Assembly: GCF_022919215.1 (NCBI RefSeq)
Contig: NZ_CP095046.1
Span: 3,896,501 to 3,960,500, forward strand
Length of the DNA stretch: 64,000 nt
Direction of reading: 5' to 3'
Origin: Hymenobacter cellulosilyticus
GTDB lineage: Bacteria; Bacteroidota; Bacteroidia; Cytophagales; Hymenobacteraceae
The position numbers and the translations under genes were made by a program. Of this stretch, positions 37,616 through 47,129 are shown piece by piece. The notes below the pieces were generated by a model. The model worked only from the letters and a program-made list of their open reading frames with translations, did not search any database and was not told the DNA's origin. The first letter of the stretch is position 1. Every line of letters starts with the position of its first letter.

Positions 37616-38947
37616 TTATAAGGTCAGCAGAATCACGGTGCCGACCTCCGGCGTGGAGCGTACCTGGATGCTGCCTTGGTGGAGGAGCATAATCTGCCGG
37701 CACAAACTCAGGCCAATGCCGCTGCCATTCTTTTTGGTGGTGAAGAAGGGTACAAAAATATTGTCCACTACCTCGGTACTCATGCCCCAGCCATTATCAC
37801 TCACACTAAGTACAGTGGAGCCGGCCGTAGTGGTGGCGGAGAGCGTAATGCAGGGGCTGGGCTGCCCCGCTACGGCATCAATGGCGTTCAGGACCAGATT
37901 AATCAGCACCTGCTCGAGCAGCACCCGGTCGGCTGAAATGCTAAGCTGCAGGTCGGGCAGCACGATTTCCAGGGTGATATTTTCGGCCCGCAGCTTGGGT
38001 TGCAGCAGCTGGTGCACGGCTTCGAAAAGCTCGTAAACCGGCAGGGGCTGGCGGTTGGGCGTGGCAATCTTGCTTAGGCTGCGGTAAGTGGTGGCAAACT
38101 GCAAGAGCCCGTCGCTGCGGCGCTTGATGGTAGCAATGCCCAACTCCAGATCCTCGCGCAGCTCAGCGTCGGGCAGCTCGGCCTCGGTGGCTTGCAGGCG
38201 TTGCTCAAGCGTATCGGCCAGGGAGGCAATTGGAGCCACCGAGTTCATGATTTCGTGGGTGAGCACACGCAGCAGCTTCTGCCAGGCGTCGGCCTCGGTT
38301 TCATCCAGCGCCCCGCCGATGTTCTGCAGCGCCACGAGCTTGTAGAGCTTGCCCTCGGCTTGAAAAACGCTAGCTGCCAGCAGCAGCCGCACTGCGTCGG
38401 GGCCTACCGTCACGGTGGTTACCTGCGCCGGGCCGGGACGCAGTGCGGTAAGCTGGGCCGCCAGTTCAGGGTAGCGGCGGGCTAGGCCCCGGATGTTTTT
38501 CAGCTGGGGCAGGCGCAGCAGTTCCTTGAGTGCGCCGTTGAGCCACCACACGGCGCCGGTAGCCGGCTCGTAGGACAAAATGCCAGTTTGAATCAGCTCC
38601 AGCACGTTTTGCAAATGCTGGTACTGCGTTTCCTTTTCCTTGCTAATGGTCCGAAACGCGTCGTTGATAGCCTGGAAATGGGCGAAGGGCGCTACCAACT
38701 CGGCCCTGCCCGGCCGGCGGTACTGCCCGGAAAAGTCCCGGTAGCGGATAGCCGCCGCGAATTCCTCAAGCTCGTTGAGCACCGCAACCTGGCCCTGGTA
38801 CAGGTCGCGCAGGGCCCAGAGCACCACGGGCAGCGGCAGCAGCGCCCAGGCTCCGTGGCCCTGTACCAGCGCCCAAGCCGCCGCGCACAGGGCGCCAAAC
38901 AGGACCAGCACAGTGGAAACCAGGCGCAGTAGAACCCTAGAGTGCAT
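37616..38947 (-). CDS. NtrB-type sensor histidine kinase
   Basis: The 443-residue kinase has two N-terminal membrane helices ([21 protein letters not shown] and a second near 30-45), a linker, and a PAS-like region (about 110-215). The DHp helix carries the phospho-acceptor at about His231 in [12 protein letters not shown]. The ATPase domain has [20 protein letters not shown] and [11 protein letters not shown]. The DHp sequence is of the NtrB/ATO class that pairs with sigma-54 activators. It overlaps the upstream response regulator by 11 bases, so the two are co-transcribed. It probably senses an envelope signal controlling the divergent exporter. Confidence 0.9.
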   Translation of the reverse strand: MHSRVLLRLVSTVLVLFGALCAAAWALVQGHGAWALLPLPVVLWALRDLYQGQVAVLNELEEFAAAIRYRDFSGQYRRPGRAELVAPFAHFQAINDAFRTISKEKETQYQHLQNVLELIQTGILSYEPATGAVWWLNGALKELLRLPQLKNIRGLARRYPELAAQLTALRPGPAQVTTVTVGPDAVRLLLAASVFQAEGKLYKLVALQNIGGALDETEADAWQKLLRVLTHEIMNSVAPIASLADTLEQRLQATEAELPDAELREDLELGIATIKRRSDGLLQFATTYRSLSKIATPNRQPLPVYELFEAVHQLLQPKLRAENITLEIVLPDLQLSISADRVLLEQVLINLVLNAIDAVAGQPSPCITLSATTTAGSTVLSVSDNGWGMSTEVVDNIFVPFFTTKKNGSGIGLSLCRQIMLLHQGSIQVRSTPEVGTVILLTL

Positions 38948-40285
38948 GCTTATTGAGGCGCCGGTAGAGGGCCGTTCGGGTAATGCCTAATTCCTGCGCG
39001 GCCCGGGTAATGTTGCCGCCGTGCTTTTCAATAACATGCAGGATGGCGTTGCGCTCCACCGTGCTCAGGGTTAGATTGTCGAGCGACTCGGCGGCTTGGG
39101 AAGGAGATTCCAACTGCGAGAACAGCAGATCCTCGGGTTGGAGCACGGGCGTTTCGGCCATGATGACGGCCCGCTCGATGGTGTACTGCAGCTCCCGCAC
39201 GTTGCCGGGAAAGGCGTACTGCTCCAGCTTGCGCAGGGCCGCCGCGCTGAGTGTGGGCTCGGGCCGCTGGTACTTGGCCGCGTACTGAGCCGCGTAGTGT
39301 CGGGCCAGCACCGAAATATCAGCCGGGCGGCTGCGTAGCGGGGGCACCAGCAGCTCCACGGTATTGATGCGGTAGAGCAAGTCCTTGCGGAAGCGCCGCT
39401 CGTCGGCCAGCTCGGCTAGAGGAACGTTGGTGGCGCAGATCAACCGAATGTCGACGGCAATGGGCTGATTGGAGCCCAGACGAGTGATTTGCCGATTCTG
39501 CAGGGCCGTGAGCAGCTTGGCTTGCTGGCCTAGCCCCAGGTTGCCGATTTCATCGAGGAAGAGCGTGCCGCCGTGCGCGGCTTCGAAGCGGCCGGCGCGG
39601 TCCTCCCGGGCGTCGGTAAAGGCGCCTTTCTTGTGGCCAAACAGCTCACTCTCGAACAGCGACTCGGTCAGGGCTCCGGCATCGACTTTTACCAGAGGCT
39701 TCGAGGCCCGCCGGGAAGCCTGGTGCACGGCCTGGGCCACCAGATCTTTACCGGTGCCATTTTCGCCCAGCACCAGCACGTTGGCATCGGTTGGGGCTAC
39801 TTTCTCGATGGTGCGGAAGATCTGCTGCATGGCTGCCGAAGTGCCCAGCAGCGTTGGGGTTGAGCCCGCGGCAGTGTTGGGGAAGCCACGGCCTCACCCG
39901 GCGGGCGCAGGGCCTCGGTGATGGTCGTGAGCAGCTTATCGTTGTGCCAGGGCTTGACCACGAAGTCAGTAGCCCCTTCCTTGAGGGCGCGCACGGCCAG
40001 CTCGATGTCGCCATAGGCCGTTATCATGATGACGGCCGCCTTTGAGCCCAATTCCTGAATGCGGCGCAGCCAGAAAAAGCCCTCATTGCCGGTGTTCACG
40101 GCGCTGTGGTAGTTCATGTCGAGCAGAATCACGTCAAAGCGGCGGGAAGCCAGCAGGGTGGGCAGGGCCTCGGGGCGGCGCTCCACCACGACCTCGCGCA
40201 CCTGGGGCCGCAGCAGCAGGCGTACCGCCGTCAGAATGTCGGGGTCGTCGTCGAGGACCAGCACGGAGCAGGAGCGGAGGTTCAT
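38937..40285 (-). CDS. NtrC-type sigma-54 response regulator, one frame break
   Basis: The receiver domain (residues 1-125) has VLVLDDDPD, phospho-site ILLDMNYH and the KPWHNDK lysine. The AAA+ domain has Walker [29 protein letters not shown] and NVRELQ. The C-terminal Fis-type helix-turn-helix is [19 protein letters not shown]. The loop that touches sigma-54 reads GAFTDA, not the classical GAFTGA; I believe this variant is frequent in Bacteroidota. Receiver and AAA+ parts are in different frames until one base is added at 39879-39882 (joined [14 protein letters not shown]), for 449 residues. ATG 40285 is the family start. It overlaps its kinase. Confidence 0.9.
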
Positions 40286-40543
40286 GGCAGCAGGAAGGTT
40301 GTCAGGCAGTTGGCCGTGGGGAAAGCCCCGTCGGGGCTGGGGCGAAGCCTGGTTATTGGCAAAGCACGGTAATTTTTGGCGGCAAAAACAGCCCGGGCCC
40401 AAGCCCGCCCAGCCGCCGGTTGGCCGGTAAGCCTGACTGCCGCTGCAGGACTGTATCGGTACCGCACAGGGAGTGTATCAAAACCGAACACTGCGCGGAA
40501 ACGCCTAATGGATAAGGTATTGAAAATAATGCATTTGCTGTTT
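40286..40543. other. divergent control region, possible activator site
   Basis: No gene. An interrupted palindrome CTGTATCGGTACCGCACAG at 40451-40469 centres about 85 bases upstream of the sigma-54-like -24 element. This is a normal distance for an NtrC-type activator site. It is a candidate only. Confidence 0.4.
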
Positions 40544-40559
40544 CGGCACGCCGATGGCA
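40544..40559 (+). promoter_or_regulatory. candidate sigma-54 promoter of the exporter operon
   Basis: CGGCACGCCGATGGCA keeps the invariant GG (-24) and GC (-12) at the exact 12-base offset and the CACG of the consensus TGGCACG-N4-TTGCA. It differs at the first T and at TT next to -12. The start would fall near 40570, 50 bases before GTG 40621. Confidence 0.55.
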
Positions 40560-40620
40560 GCCACTTGAGCAGATGTGGCCCAAACTTTTTCCGGCCACCC
40601 ACCAAAAAACTTCTGCTGCC

Positions 40621-41872
40621 GTGGACCGCGCTATTACCCCTCCGAAATGGACAACCCGCAAACTGCTTTTGCTCGGCGGCACCCTGCTGGCGCTACTGCT
40701 GGCCGGGCAGTGTATTATTTCGGCGCCGGGCCCAGTCAACTCACCGTCGACCCGACCCGACTGACGATTAGCGTGGTGCGGCGCGGCAGCTTTCAGGAGT
40801 TTATTCCCGTGAGCGGGGTGGTACTGCCCGAGACCAGTATTTTCCTTGATGCGCTGGAAGGTGGGCGGGTAGAGGAGAAGTTTGTGGAAGACGGGGCCTT
40901 GATGAAAAAGGGCCAGCCGGTGCTGCGCCTTTCCAATGCCGATTTGGAGCTGAGCCTGGTCAACCAGGAAACGGCGGTGCTCAACCTGCTCACTCAAATG
41001 CAGATTTCGCGCAACGCGGCCCAGCAGAATACCAACGCCCGCCTCAACCAGCTGGCCGACGCCGACAACGCCTACCACGAGGCCGAGCGGGTGTATCGGC
41101 TCAACAAAAACCTCTACGAGCAGAAAGTCATTGCCCAGCAGGAGTTCAAGCAGGCTGAACAGGCCTACCGCTACCAGCAGCGCCGCCTGGGCCTGAGCCG
41201 CCACATTCTGGGTCAGGATTCCTCAGCCACGCGGCAGGAGCAGGGCCAGGCCGCCCGCTCCTACACCCGCATGCAGAACGCCCTGGATTTAATGCGCCGC
41301 AAAGTAGGCGACCTGGTGGTGCGGGCCCCTATCGACGGGCAGCTGACTTCGCTCGACGCCGAAATTGGGCAGAGCATCAACAAGGGCAGCGCCTGGGCCA
41401 GCTCGACGCGGTGAGCGGCTACAAGGTGCGGGCCGACATCGACGAGCACTACATTTCGCGCATCGTGCCGGGCCTGCTGGGCGAGTGCACTGTGGCCGGC
41501 CGCCGCTACCCGCTCCAGATTCGCAAGGTCTACACCCAGGTTACCGGCGGCCGGTTTCAGGTAGATATGAGCTTTGTGGGCGCCGTGCCCCAGGCCATCC
41601 GCCGCGGCCAGACCCTGCAGGTGCGCCTGACCCTGGGCGACGAAACCCAGGCCGTGCTGCTGGCCAAGGGCGGCTTCTACCAGCAAACCGGCGGCAACTG
41701 GGTGTATAAGCTCACGGCCGATGGCCGCGCGGCCTACCGGGCCGAGGTGCGCCTGGGCCGCCAGAATCCCGATTACTACGAGGTGCTTAGCGGCTTGCAT
41801 CCCGGCGAGCAGGTCATCACCTCCGGCTACGACAACTTCGGCACCATGCAGGAACTGGTGCTTCGGCCTTAG
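40621..41872 (+). CDS. HlyD/MacA-type periplasmic adaptor, two frame breaks
   Basis: This is an efflux adaptor anchored by one N-terminal helix (RKLLLLGGTLLALLLAG). After it come the lipoyl-type half-motif (RRGSFQEFIPVSG, EGGRVEEKFVEDG), a long coiled-coil hairpin (about 110-230), and VRAPIDGQLTSLDAEIGQSI. The barrel and membrane-proximal parts follow. The ORF lies in three frames. Adding one base at 40728-40733 (ISAPGPSQLTVD) and one at 41384-41386 (INKGQRLGQLD) gives 417 residues, a normal adaptor length. GTG 40621 lies after the candidate sigma-54 promoter; ATG 40573 is an alternative that would fall almost at the predicted start. Encoded with the ABC ATPase and permease as one exporter. 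Confidence 0.85.
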
Positions 41873-42049
41873 CTCCGGCCTATTCCGCTTGCGCAGAACG
41901 CGTCGAAGCCGCGGCCGGCCCGCTTTGGGCCACTGCTGTGGTGAGTGAGTGGCCCCAAGCCGGGCGCGGGGGTGGCTTCGCGTGTTCTGCCTTTTTTCGC
42001 TTTCAACTTTCCACCTTTCTTCGTCTCACCCTTACCAGCCCCGATTCCG

Positions 42050-42727
42050 ATGATTAAGATTACCAACCTGGAGAAAACCTACCGCACCGAAGAAGTGGAA
42101 ACCGTGGTGCTGCACGCCCTGAACCTGGAGGTGCGCGAGGGCGAGTTTGTGGCCGTAATGGGGCCTTCGGGATGCGGCAAAAGCACCCTGCTCAATATCC
42201 TGGGGCTGCTCGACGACCCCAATTCGGGCAGCTTCATCTTCGACAATACCGAAACCGTGGGCTTCACGGAGCGGCGCCGGGCCGAGCTGCGCAAGCACGC
42301 CATCGGCTTCGTCTTTCAGAGCTTCAACCTGATTGACGAGCTGACCGTGTACGAAAACGTGGAGCTGCCCCTGGTGTATACCGGTGTGCCGGCCGCCGAG
42401 CGGAAAAAGCGGGTGGAGGAGGTGCTCGACAAGATGCGCATCATGCACCGGCGCCACCACTACCCCCAGCAGCTCTCGGGCGGGCAGCAGCAGCGCGTGG
42501 CCGTGGCCCGGGCCGTGGTGAACCGGCCTCGCCTGATTCTGGCCGACGAGCCCACCGGCAACCTCGATTCCAGCAACGGCAACGAGGTGATGGACCTGCT
42601 TTCTGAGCTCAACGAGCAGGGCACGACCATCGTGATGGTAACTCACTCCGAACACGACGCCCGCTACAGTCACCGCATCGTGCGCATGCTCGACGGGCAG
42701 ACCGTCACCGAAACCATCCTGACCTAG
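42050..42727 (+). CDS. ABC transporter ATPase (MacB/LolD-type)
   Basis: The 225-residue nucleotide-binding protein has Walker A GPSGCGKS, a Q-loop [10 protein letters not shown], signature LSGGQQQRV, Walker [13 protein letters not shown] and switch VTHSEH. The family works with FtsX-like permeases to pump from the periplasmic side. ATG 42050 ([11 protein letters not shown]) is the family start. The frame is open upstream to 41945 without similarity. It precedes the permease by 19 bases. Confidence 0.94.
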   Translation: MIKITNLEKTYRTEEVETVVLHALNLEVREGEFVAVMGPSGCGKSTLLNILGLLDDPNSGSFIFDNTETVGFTERRRAELRKHAIGFVFQSFNLIDELTVYENVELPLVYTGVPAAERKKRVEEVLDKMRIMHRRHHYPQQLSGGQQQRVAVARAVVNRPRLILADEPTGNLDSSNGNEVMDLLSELNEQGTTIVMVTHSEHDARYSHRIVRMLDGQTVTETILT

Positions 42728-42746
42728 TCCTTTATTCCCTTCGGTT

Positions 42747-45182
42747 ATGCTCCGTCATTACATCACCGTCACGCTGCGCAATCTGCTCAAGCACAAGCTG
42801 ATTTCGGCCATCAACCTTTTCGGGCTGACCATGGGCCTGACCTGCTGCCTGCTGATTCTGGCCTACATCCTGCACGAAACCAGCTACGACCGGACCCCGC
42901 CTACGGCCTCGCGCATCTACCGCGTTACCCGCAATTTTTACGACCCCAGCGGGGCCACAACCCTGGAGCTCAGCGCGGTGGCCCCGGTGATTGGACCCCT
43001 GCTCCAGTCCGACTTCCCCCAGATTGAGAAAATGGCCATCATTCTCTCCGGCGGCTCGATGGTGACCCGCTACGAGGATAAAATCCTGACCCAGGACAGC
43101 CTGGCCTTTGCCGACGGCAGCTTCCTGGATTTGTTTGGGGTGCGCGTGCTCAGCGGCGACGCCCGCACGGCTTTGCAGGAGCCCCGTACGATAATGCTGG
43201 AGCAGCGTACGGCCCGCAAGTACTTTGGCACCGCCGACCCGCTCAACAAGGAGGTTAAGCTCGATGGCAACCTGCTCTGCAAGGTAACCGGGGTGTACCA
43301 GGGCCTGCCCGAAAATTCCCACCTGCACCCGGCCATGCTCATTTCGTATCCTACGCTGAAAGACCCCTTGCTTTACGGCGAAGAGGCCATGCGCACGAGT
43401 TGGAGCAGCAATTCCTTTCATACCTACCTGCAGCTGCCCGCCGGCTACGACGCGGCTCAGCTCGAAGCTCAGTTTCCGGCCTTTCTCGACCGGCATATGC
43501 CCCAGCCCAAGCGGGCCACCGACTTCGTGCAGCCTTCCAAGATGACCAGCCTGCAGCTGCAGCGCCTGACCGACGTGCACCTGACATCCCACCGCGCCGA
43601 CGAGCTCGAAGCCAACGGCGACATTACCCGGGTCTACATCTTCAGCATCATTGCCCTGTTCGTGCTGCTCATTGCCTGCATCAACTACATGAACCTGTCC
43701 ACGGCCCGGGCTGCGCTGCGGGCCAAGGAAGTGGGTGTGCGCAAGGTCATCGGGGCCCGGCGCTCCGAGATTATTCTGCAGTTTCTGGGCGAGTCGGTGC
43801 TGATAACGGTCCTGGCCACGGTGCTGGCCGTGGGCTGCGCCCTGCTGGCCTTGCCCTGGCTAAGCCGGCTGGCGGGCACCGCGCTCCACCCGGAGCTGCT
43901 GCTGCGCGGCCCGGTGCTGGCCGCCCTGCTGGCCTTGCCACTGGTAGTGGGCGTGCTGTCGGGGTTGTATCCGGCCCTGTACATGTCCTCGTTTCAGCCC
44001 CAGCAAATCCTGAAGGGCTTTCTGAAAAACAGCGGCGGGCTTACCTTTCGCCGGGCCCTGGTGGTGGTGCAGTTCGTGGTATCCATCGGGCTGCTAGTAG
44101 GCACGGCCATCGTGATGCTGCAGGTGCGCTATCTGCAGCAGACGCCCCTGGGCTACAACCGCGAGCAACTACTGACCATGACCTATCCGCCCGCGCTGAC
44201 GCCCCAGTACGAGGCCTTCCGCCAGGCTCTGCAACAGCAGCCCAGCGTGCTGAACGCAGGCCGCTCCTCGCGTATTCCCACCGGCCGCCTGCTCGACGCC
44301 AGCGACGCGGCCGCCGTCATCGGCGACTCGCTGCGGCCCACCGCGGCCAGCATCAAGTTTGTGAGCATCGACGACCAGTTTTTGCCTACGTACGGCATCA
44401 AGCTGGCAGCGGGGCGCAACTTTTCACCCGCCTTCCCAACCGATACCACCGGCTTTATTCTCAACGCCAGCGCCGTGCGCATGGTCGGCTGGTCCTCGCC
44501 GGCTGCGGCCGTAGGGCAGGCCTTTCGCTACGGCGGGGTGATGGGCCGGGTAGTGGGTGTGGTCGAGGATTTCCACTTCGAGTCCCTGCACCAGCCCATC
44601 GTACCCCTGGTCATGTTTCTGAGCACAGTCACGTCGCGGTCTTCCTACAACCTGCTCACGGTGAAGATTGCCGGGGCCAACGTTCCCGCCGCGCTGTCCC
44701 ACCTGGAAAGCACCTGGAAGCAGTTTCTGCCAGAGCAGCCCTTCGGCTATACGTTTCTGGATGAAAGCTACAACCGGCTTTACCAGGCGGAGCAGCGCCA
44801 AAGCACCCTGTTTGCTCTTTTTGCCGGCATTGCCATTTTCATTGCCTGCCTGGGCTTGTTTGGCCTCTCGGCCTTTGCCATCACCCAGCGGGTCAAGGAA
44901 ATCGGCATCCGCAAGGTGCTCGGAGCCAGCACCTCAGCCATTGTCGTGCTCTTGTCCGGCGACTTTCTCAAGCTCGTGGGCGTGGCGGCCCTGCTGGCCC
45001 TGCCGCTGTCCTGGTATCTGATGCACCGCTGGCTGCAGGACTTTGCCTACCGCATTGCTATGCCCTGGTGGGTGTTTCCGCTGGCCGGCCTGGCCGCCGT
45101 GCTGATTGCCCTGGTTACCATCGTGTCCCAGACTGTGAGCGTGGCCCGCGCTAATCCCGTCAAAAGCCTGCGCACGGAGTAG
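42747..45182 (+). CDS. MacB-like FtsX-family ABC permease
   Basis: The 811-residue permease has a duplicated design: helix 1 (NLFGLTMGLTCCLLILAYIL), a large MacB-type periplasmic domain, helices 2-4 (about 290-430), a second periplasmic domain, and helices 6-8 ending in NPVKSLRTE. The KEVGVRKVIGARR and KEIGIRKVLGAS loops are the FtsX coupling helices. With the adaptor and ATPase it forms a tripartite mechanotransmission-type exporter. The substrate (peptide, lipid or antibiotic) is not predictable. It is divergent from the NtrB/NtrC pair, which probably controls it. Confidence 0.92.
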   Translation: MLRHYITVTLRNLLKHKLISAINLFGLTMGLTCCLLILAYILHETSYDRTPPTASRIYRVTRNFYDPSGATTLELSAVAPVIGPLLQSDFPQIEKMAIILSGGSMVTRYEDKILTQDSLAFADGSFLDLFGVRVLSGDARTALQEPRTIMLEQRTARKYFGTADPLNKEVKLDGNLLCKVTGVYQGLPENSHLHPAMLISYPTLKDPLLYGEEAMRTSWSSNSFHTYLQLPAGYDAAQLEAQFPAFLDRHMPQPKRATDFVQPSKMTSLQLQRLTDVHLTSHRADELEANGDITRVYIFSIIALFVLLIACINYMNLSTARAALRAKEVGVRKVIGARRSEIILQFLGESVLITVLATVLAVGCALLALPWLSRLAGTALHPELLLRGPVLAALLALPLVVGVLSGLYPALYMSSFQPQQILKGFLKNSGGLTFRRALVVVQFVVSIGLLVGTAIVMLQVRYLQQTPLGYNREQLLTMTYPPALTPQYEAFRQALQQQPSVLNAGRSSRIPTGRLLDASDAAAVIGDSLRPTAASIKFVSIDDQFLPTYGIKLAAGRNFSPAFPTDTTGFILNASAVRMVGWSSPAAAVGQAFRYGGVMGRVVGVVEDFHFESLHQPIVPLVMFLSTVTSRSSYNLLTVKIAGANVPAALSHLESTWKQFLPEQPFGYTFLDESYNRLYQAEQRQSTLFALFAGIAIFIACLGLFGLSAFAITQRVKEIGIRKVLGASTSAIVVLLSGDFLKLVGVAALLALPLSWYLMHRWLQDFAYRIAMPWWVFPLAGLAAVLIALVTIVSQTVSVARANPVKSLRTE

Positions 45183-45255
45183 GGCACGCCGGGAGCTAGG
45201 GCAGGGTTTGGTCCTGGGTAGATTCAGCTACCTTTCTGGCTTATATTCTTGCCGT

Positions 45256-45678
45256 ATGCGGTTCACTGTTCAAAAGCCCCCGAGCCCCAAGGGGACGGGG
45301 TATGCCATGAAAAGCTCGGTGTTTCAGAATGCCCTGCTTGCCCGCGGCATCGACTGTAATGTGCACCTGGTCTTTTCGCCGGCCAAACCTGATCCGCTGG
45401 TCGGCTACAACGTCGTGAATTGTGATTATTGGCTGCCCAATGCCCGGGTAGAGTACGACCGGTTTTACCTGGTCATCGGCTCGGTGCCGGCTCAGGAGGC
45501 CAAGGCAGTTAAGCTGGCCATGGAAAACCAGGTTCTACCGGCGCTGCTGGAGTGGATAATCCAGATCAAACGTCTGCCCGAAAATTCAACCTTCTTAACG
45601 CGTGGTTTACAGTTTAGGGCCGGCTTTGTCGGAGGCCAGGTTACGCTTCGCCAGTCAGGGGTAAACGGGCCGCTTTAG
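45256..45678 (+). CDS. hypothetical protein
   Basis: From ATG 45256 this is 140 residues. The frame is open to 45208, but the start lies just after a TATATTCTTG element, so the later ATG is more likely. The protein has no signal peptide. It contains two Cys (GIDCNVHLV and VVNCDYWL), and its central FYLVIGSVPAQEAKAVKLAM segment looks like an alternating beta-alpha fold. I do not recognise a family and infer nothing about function. Confidence 0.55.
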   Translation: MRFTVQKPPSPKGTGYAMKSSVFQNALLARGIDCNVHLVFSPAKPDPLVGYNVVNCDYWLPNARVEYDRFYLVIGSVPAQEAKAVKLAMENQVLPALLEWIIQIKRLPENSTFLTRGLQFRAGFVGGQVTLRQSGVNGPL

Positions 45679-45868
45679 AAGCCGGAAAACACTAGCCCTT
45701 CGGCGCTTTGCCACGCTCAGAGCGGCGGTGGGGCTAGTGCCGGGGAATAGTATTATCCGAATAGGCGGGACAGCCGAACGAAACGGGCCCGTCCGCGTGT
45801 TGGGCCGCTAACCGTCGGGCGGATAGCGGCCCGTTGGCGCGGATGTATTCCCTTTTCTGTAAAGCCCC

Positions 45869-46548
45869 ATGCGGATTCCGGTTTCTCTTGGCCCTATAGG
45901 GCACCTGCTGCACAGCTCCCTCGTTAAAAGCGCGCTTGGACTTTGGCTTGGTTTGGCCGCGGGGCCCGTGCTGGGGCAAACCCCGCTGAACAGTATCTGC
46001 TGGCAGGAGCATGTGCGCCTCAAGCAGCGGGACTTTACGGCTCCCGTGGGCATGCAGGAAACTAGTGAGGAACCATATGTAGCGTCTTCTTTTTCCGAAG
46101 TTCGGGTGTCGTCTTTCACCACGGCCGAGCGCCGGGTGGTGTTCGAGGTTACGGTGCGCTTTATCAAGGATAAGTCGTGGTTTGACCAGGGCCAGACCGT
46201 GGGCAACTGGACCAGCGTGGTCCGCAACCCGGACCGGCTGCTGGCCCATGAGCAGCTGCACTTCGACATTGCCGAGCTGATTGCGCGCCGGATCCGCAAG
46301 GTGCACGCCAGCTACCAGGTCGATAAAATCAATCAGCCCCAGGCTCTGTTGCGCTCGGAAATGCACCTGGCTTTGCTCAAAGCCGAAATCCGCTGCCTCC
46401 TGGCCGACCGGCGGGCCCTGGACGACCTCTACGACGAGCAAACCAACCACGGCCTGCTCCCGGAGCCCAGCAGCAGTGGCAGCGGCAGGTAGCGCGCGAA
46501 CTGGAAGCCCTGCGCGAGTACCGCTCCAAGGAGTGTGACTGCCTCTAA
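45869..46548 (+). CDS. DUF922 secreted zinc-protease-like protein, one frame break
   Basis: The protein has a signal segment (SALGLWLGLAAGPVLGQ) and a mature part with WQEHVRLKQRDF and a metal-site LLAHEQLHFDIAELIARR (HEQLH, an HExxH motif). This matches DUF922, predicted zinc-dependent envelope proteases. The C-terminal 30 residues are in another frame. Adding one C at 46466-46468 extends it to the TAA at 46548 (226 residues) with an EQTNHGLLPEPQQQWQ... helix. HExxH with downstream acidic ligands is inferred to bind zinc. It is monocistronic with a strong terminator. Confidence 0.8.
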
Positions 46549-46589
46549 GCGGACCGGAGCCCAGTCAGAGTAGCGCATTCCGACAAGCA

Positions 46590-46625
46590 CAACAGCCGCC
46601 CCGGGCATACCGGGGCGGCTGTTCT
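46590..46625 (+). terminator. terminator after DUF922 gene
   Basis: ACAGCCGCCCCGG / CCGGGGCGGCTGT followed by TCT. Confidence 0.8.
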
Positions 46626-46934
46626 ATGCTGCGGCCCCGGGCGGATTGCCCAGGGCTCCCGAAATTATACTAAGCACCGTTCCGGCCAGTAGTCTGGGTC
46701 AGGACTGTCTATTTGCCCATCTATAAGCGGCAAGCTGGACCGGACTGTCAAGCCATAATGCAAAAAGCGGGTAGGATTTAGTATAGTAACAATACGAATT
46801 ATTGAATAATACGATACCTGGACGAGGTTCGTCGGCAGTTTGTGCGTAAATCGCAGCCCCTTTGTCAGCAGGGGCTTGCGCAAGCAGGCTATTTAGTAGT
46901 AGAATTTATTCGCTTGTAGTACCTCCCTTAGCTT
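46626..46934. other. AT-rich intergenic stretch
   Basis: No gene is seen. The segment 46750-46830 is notably AT-rich, with TAGTATAGTAACAATACG-like words that could be promoter DNA for the small ORF or CotH gene downstream. Confidence 0.35.
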
Positions 46935-47059
46935 ATGGGCCGCGTTGCCGGCCTCACCTTGCCCGCGCCGTGCTGGCCTGCTTTCTTTTTGCCGTAGAGC
47001 TCGGTGCCTCGCCCGCCAGTCCAGGCGTACCCCAAACCAGGTTGCATCCCCTGCCTTAG
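46935..47059 (+). CDS. possible small secreted peptide, doubtful
   Basis: ATG 46935 starts Gly-Arg-Val-Ala-Gly and, if one C is added to the run near 46972, continues into a hydrophobic signal-like segment (AVLACFLFAVELG) and a short Pro-rich tail to TAG 47057. A hairpin terminator overlaps the end. About 41 residues; as written it stops after 20. It is supported by the same kind of G/C-run defect seen elsewhere and by the terminator, but not by any family. Confidence 0.25.
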
Positions 47060-47080
47060 TACCTGCAGGGGTTCTTTTTG
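47048..47080 (+). terminator. terminator-like hairpin before the CotH gene
   Basis: CCCCTGC / GCAGGGG followed by TTCTTTTT. Confidence 0.65.
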
Positions 47081-47129
47081 CTCGTTATTCCGTCTTATTG
47101 CCCTTTTGCCAACAGTTTACAAACACACC

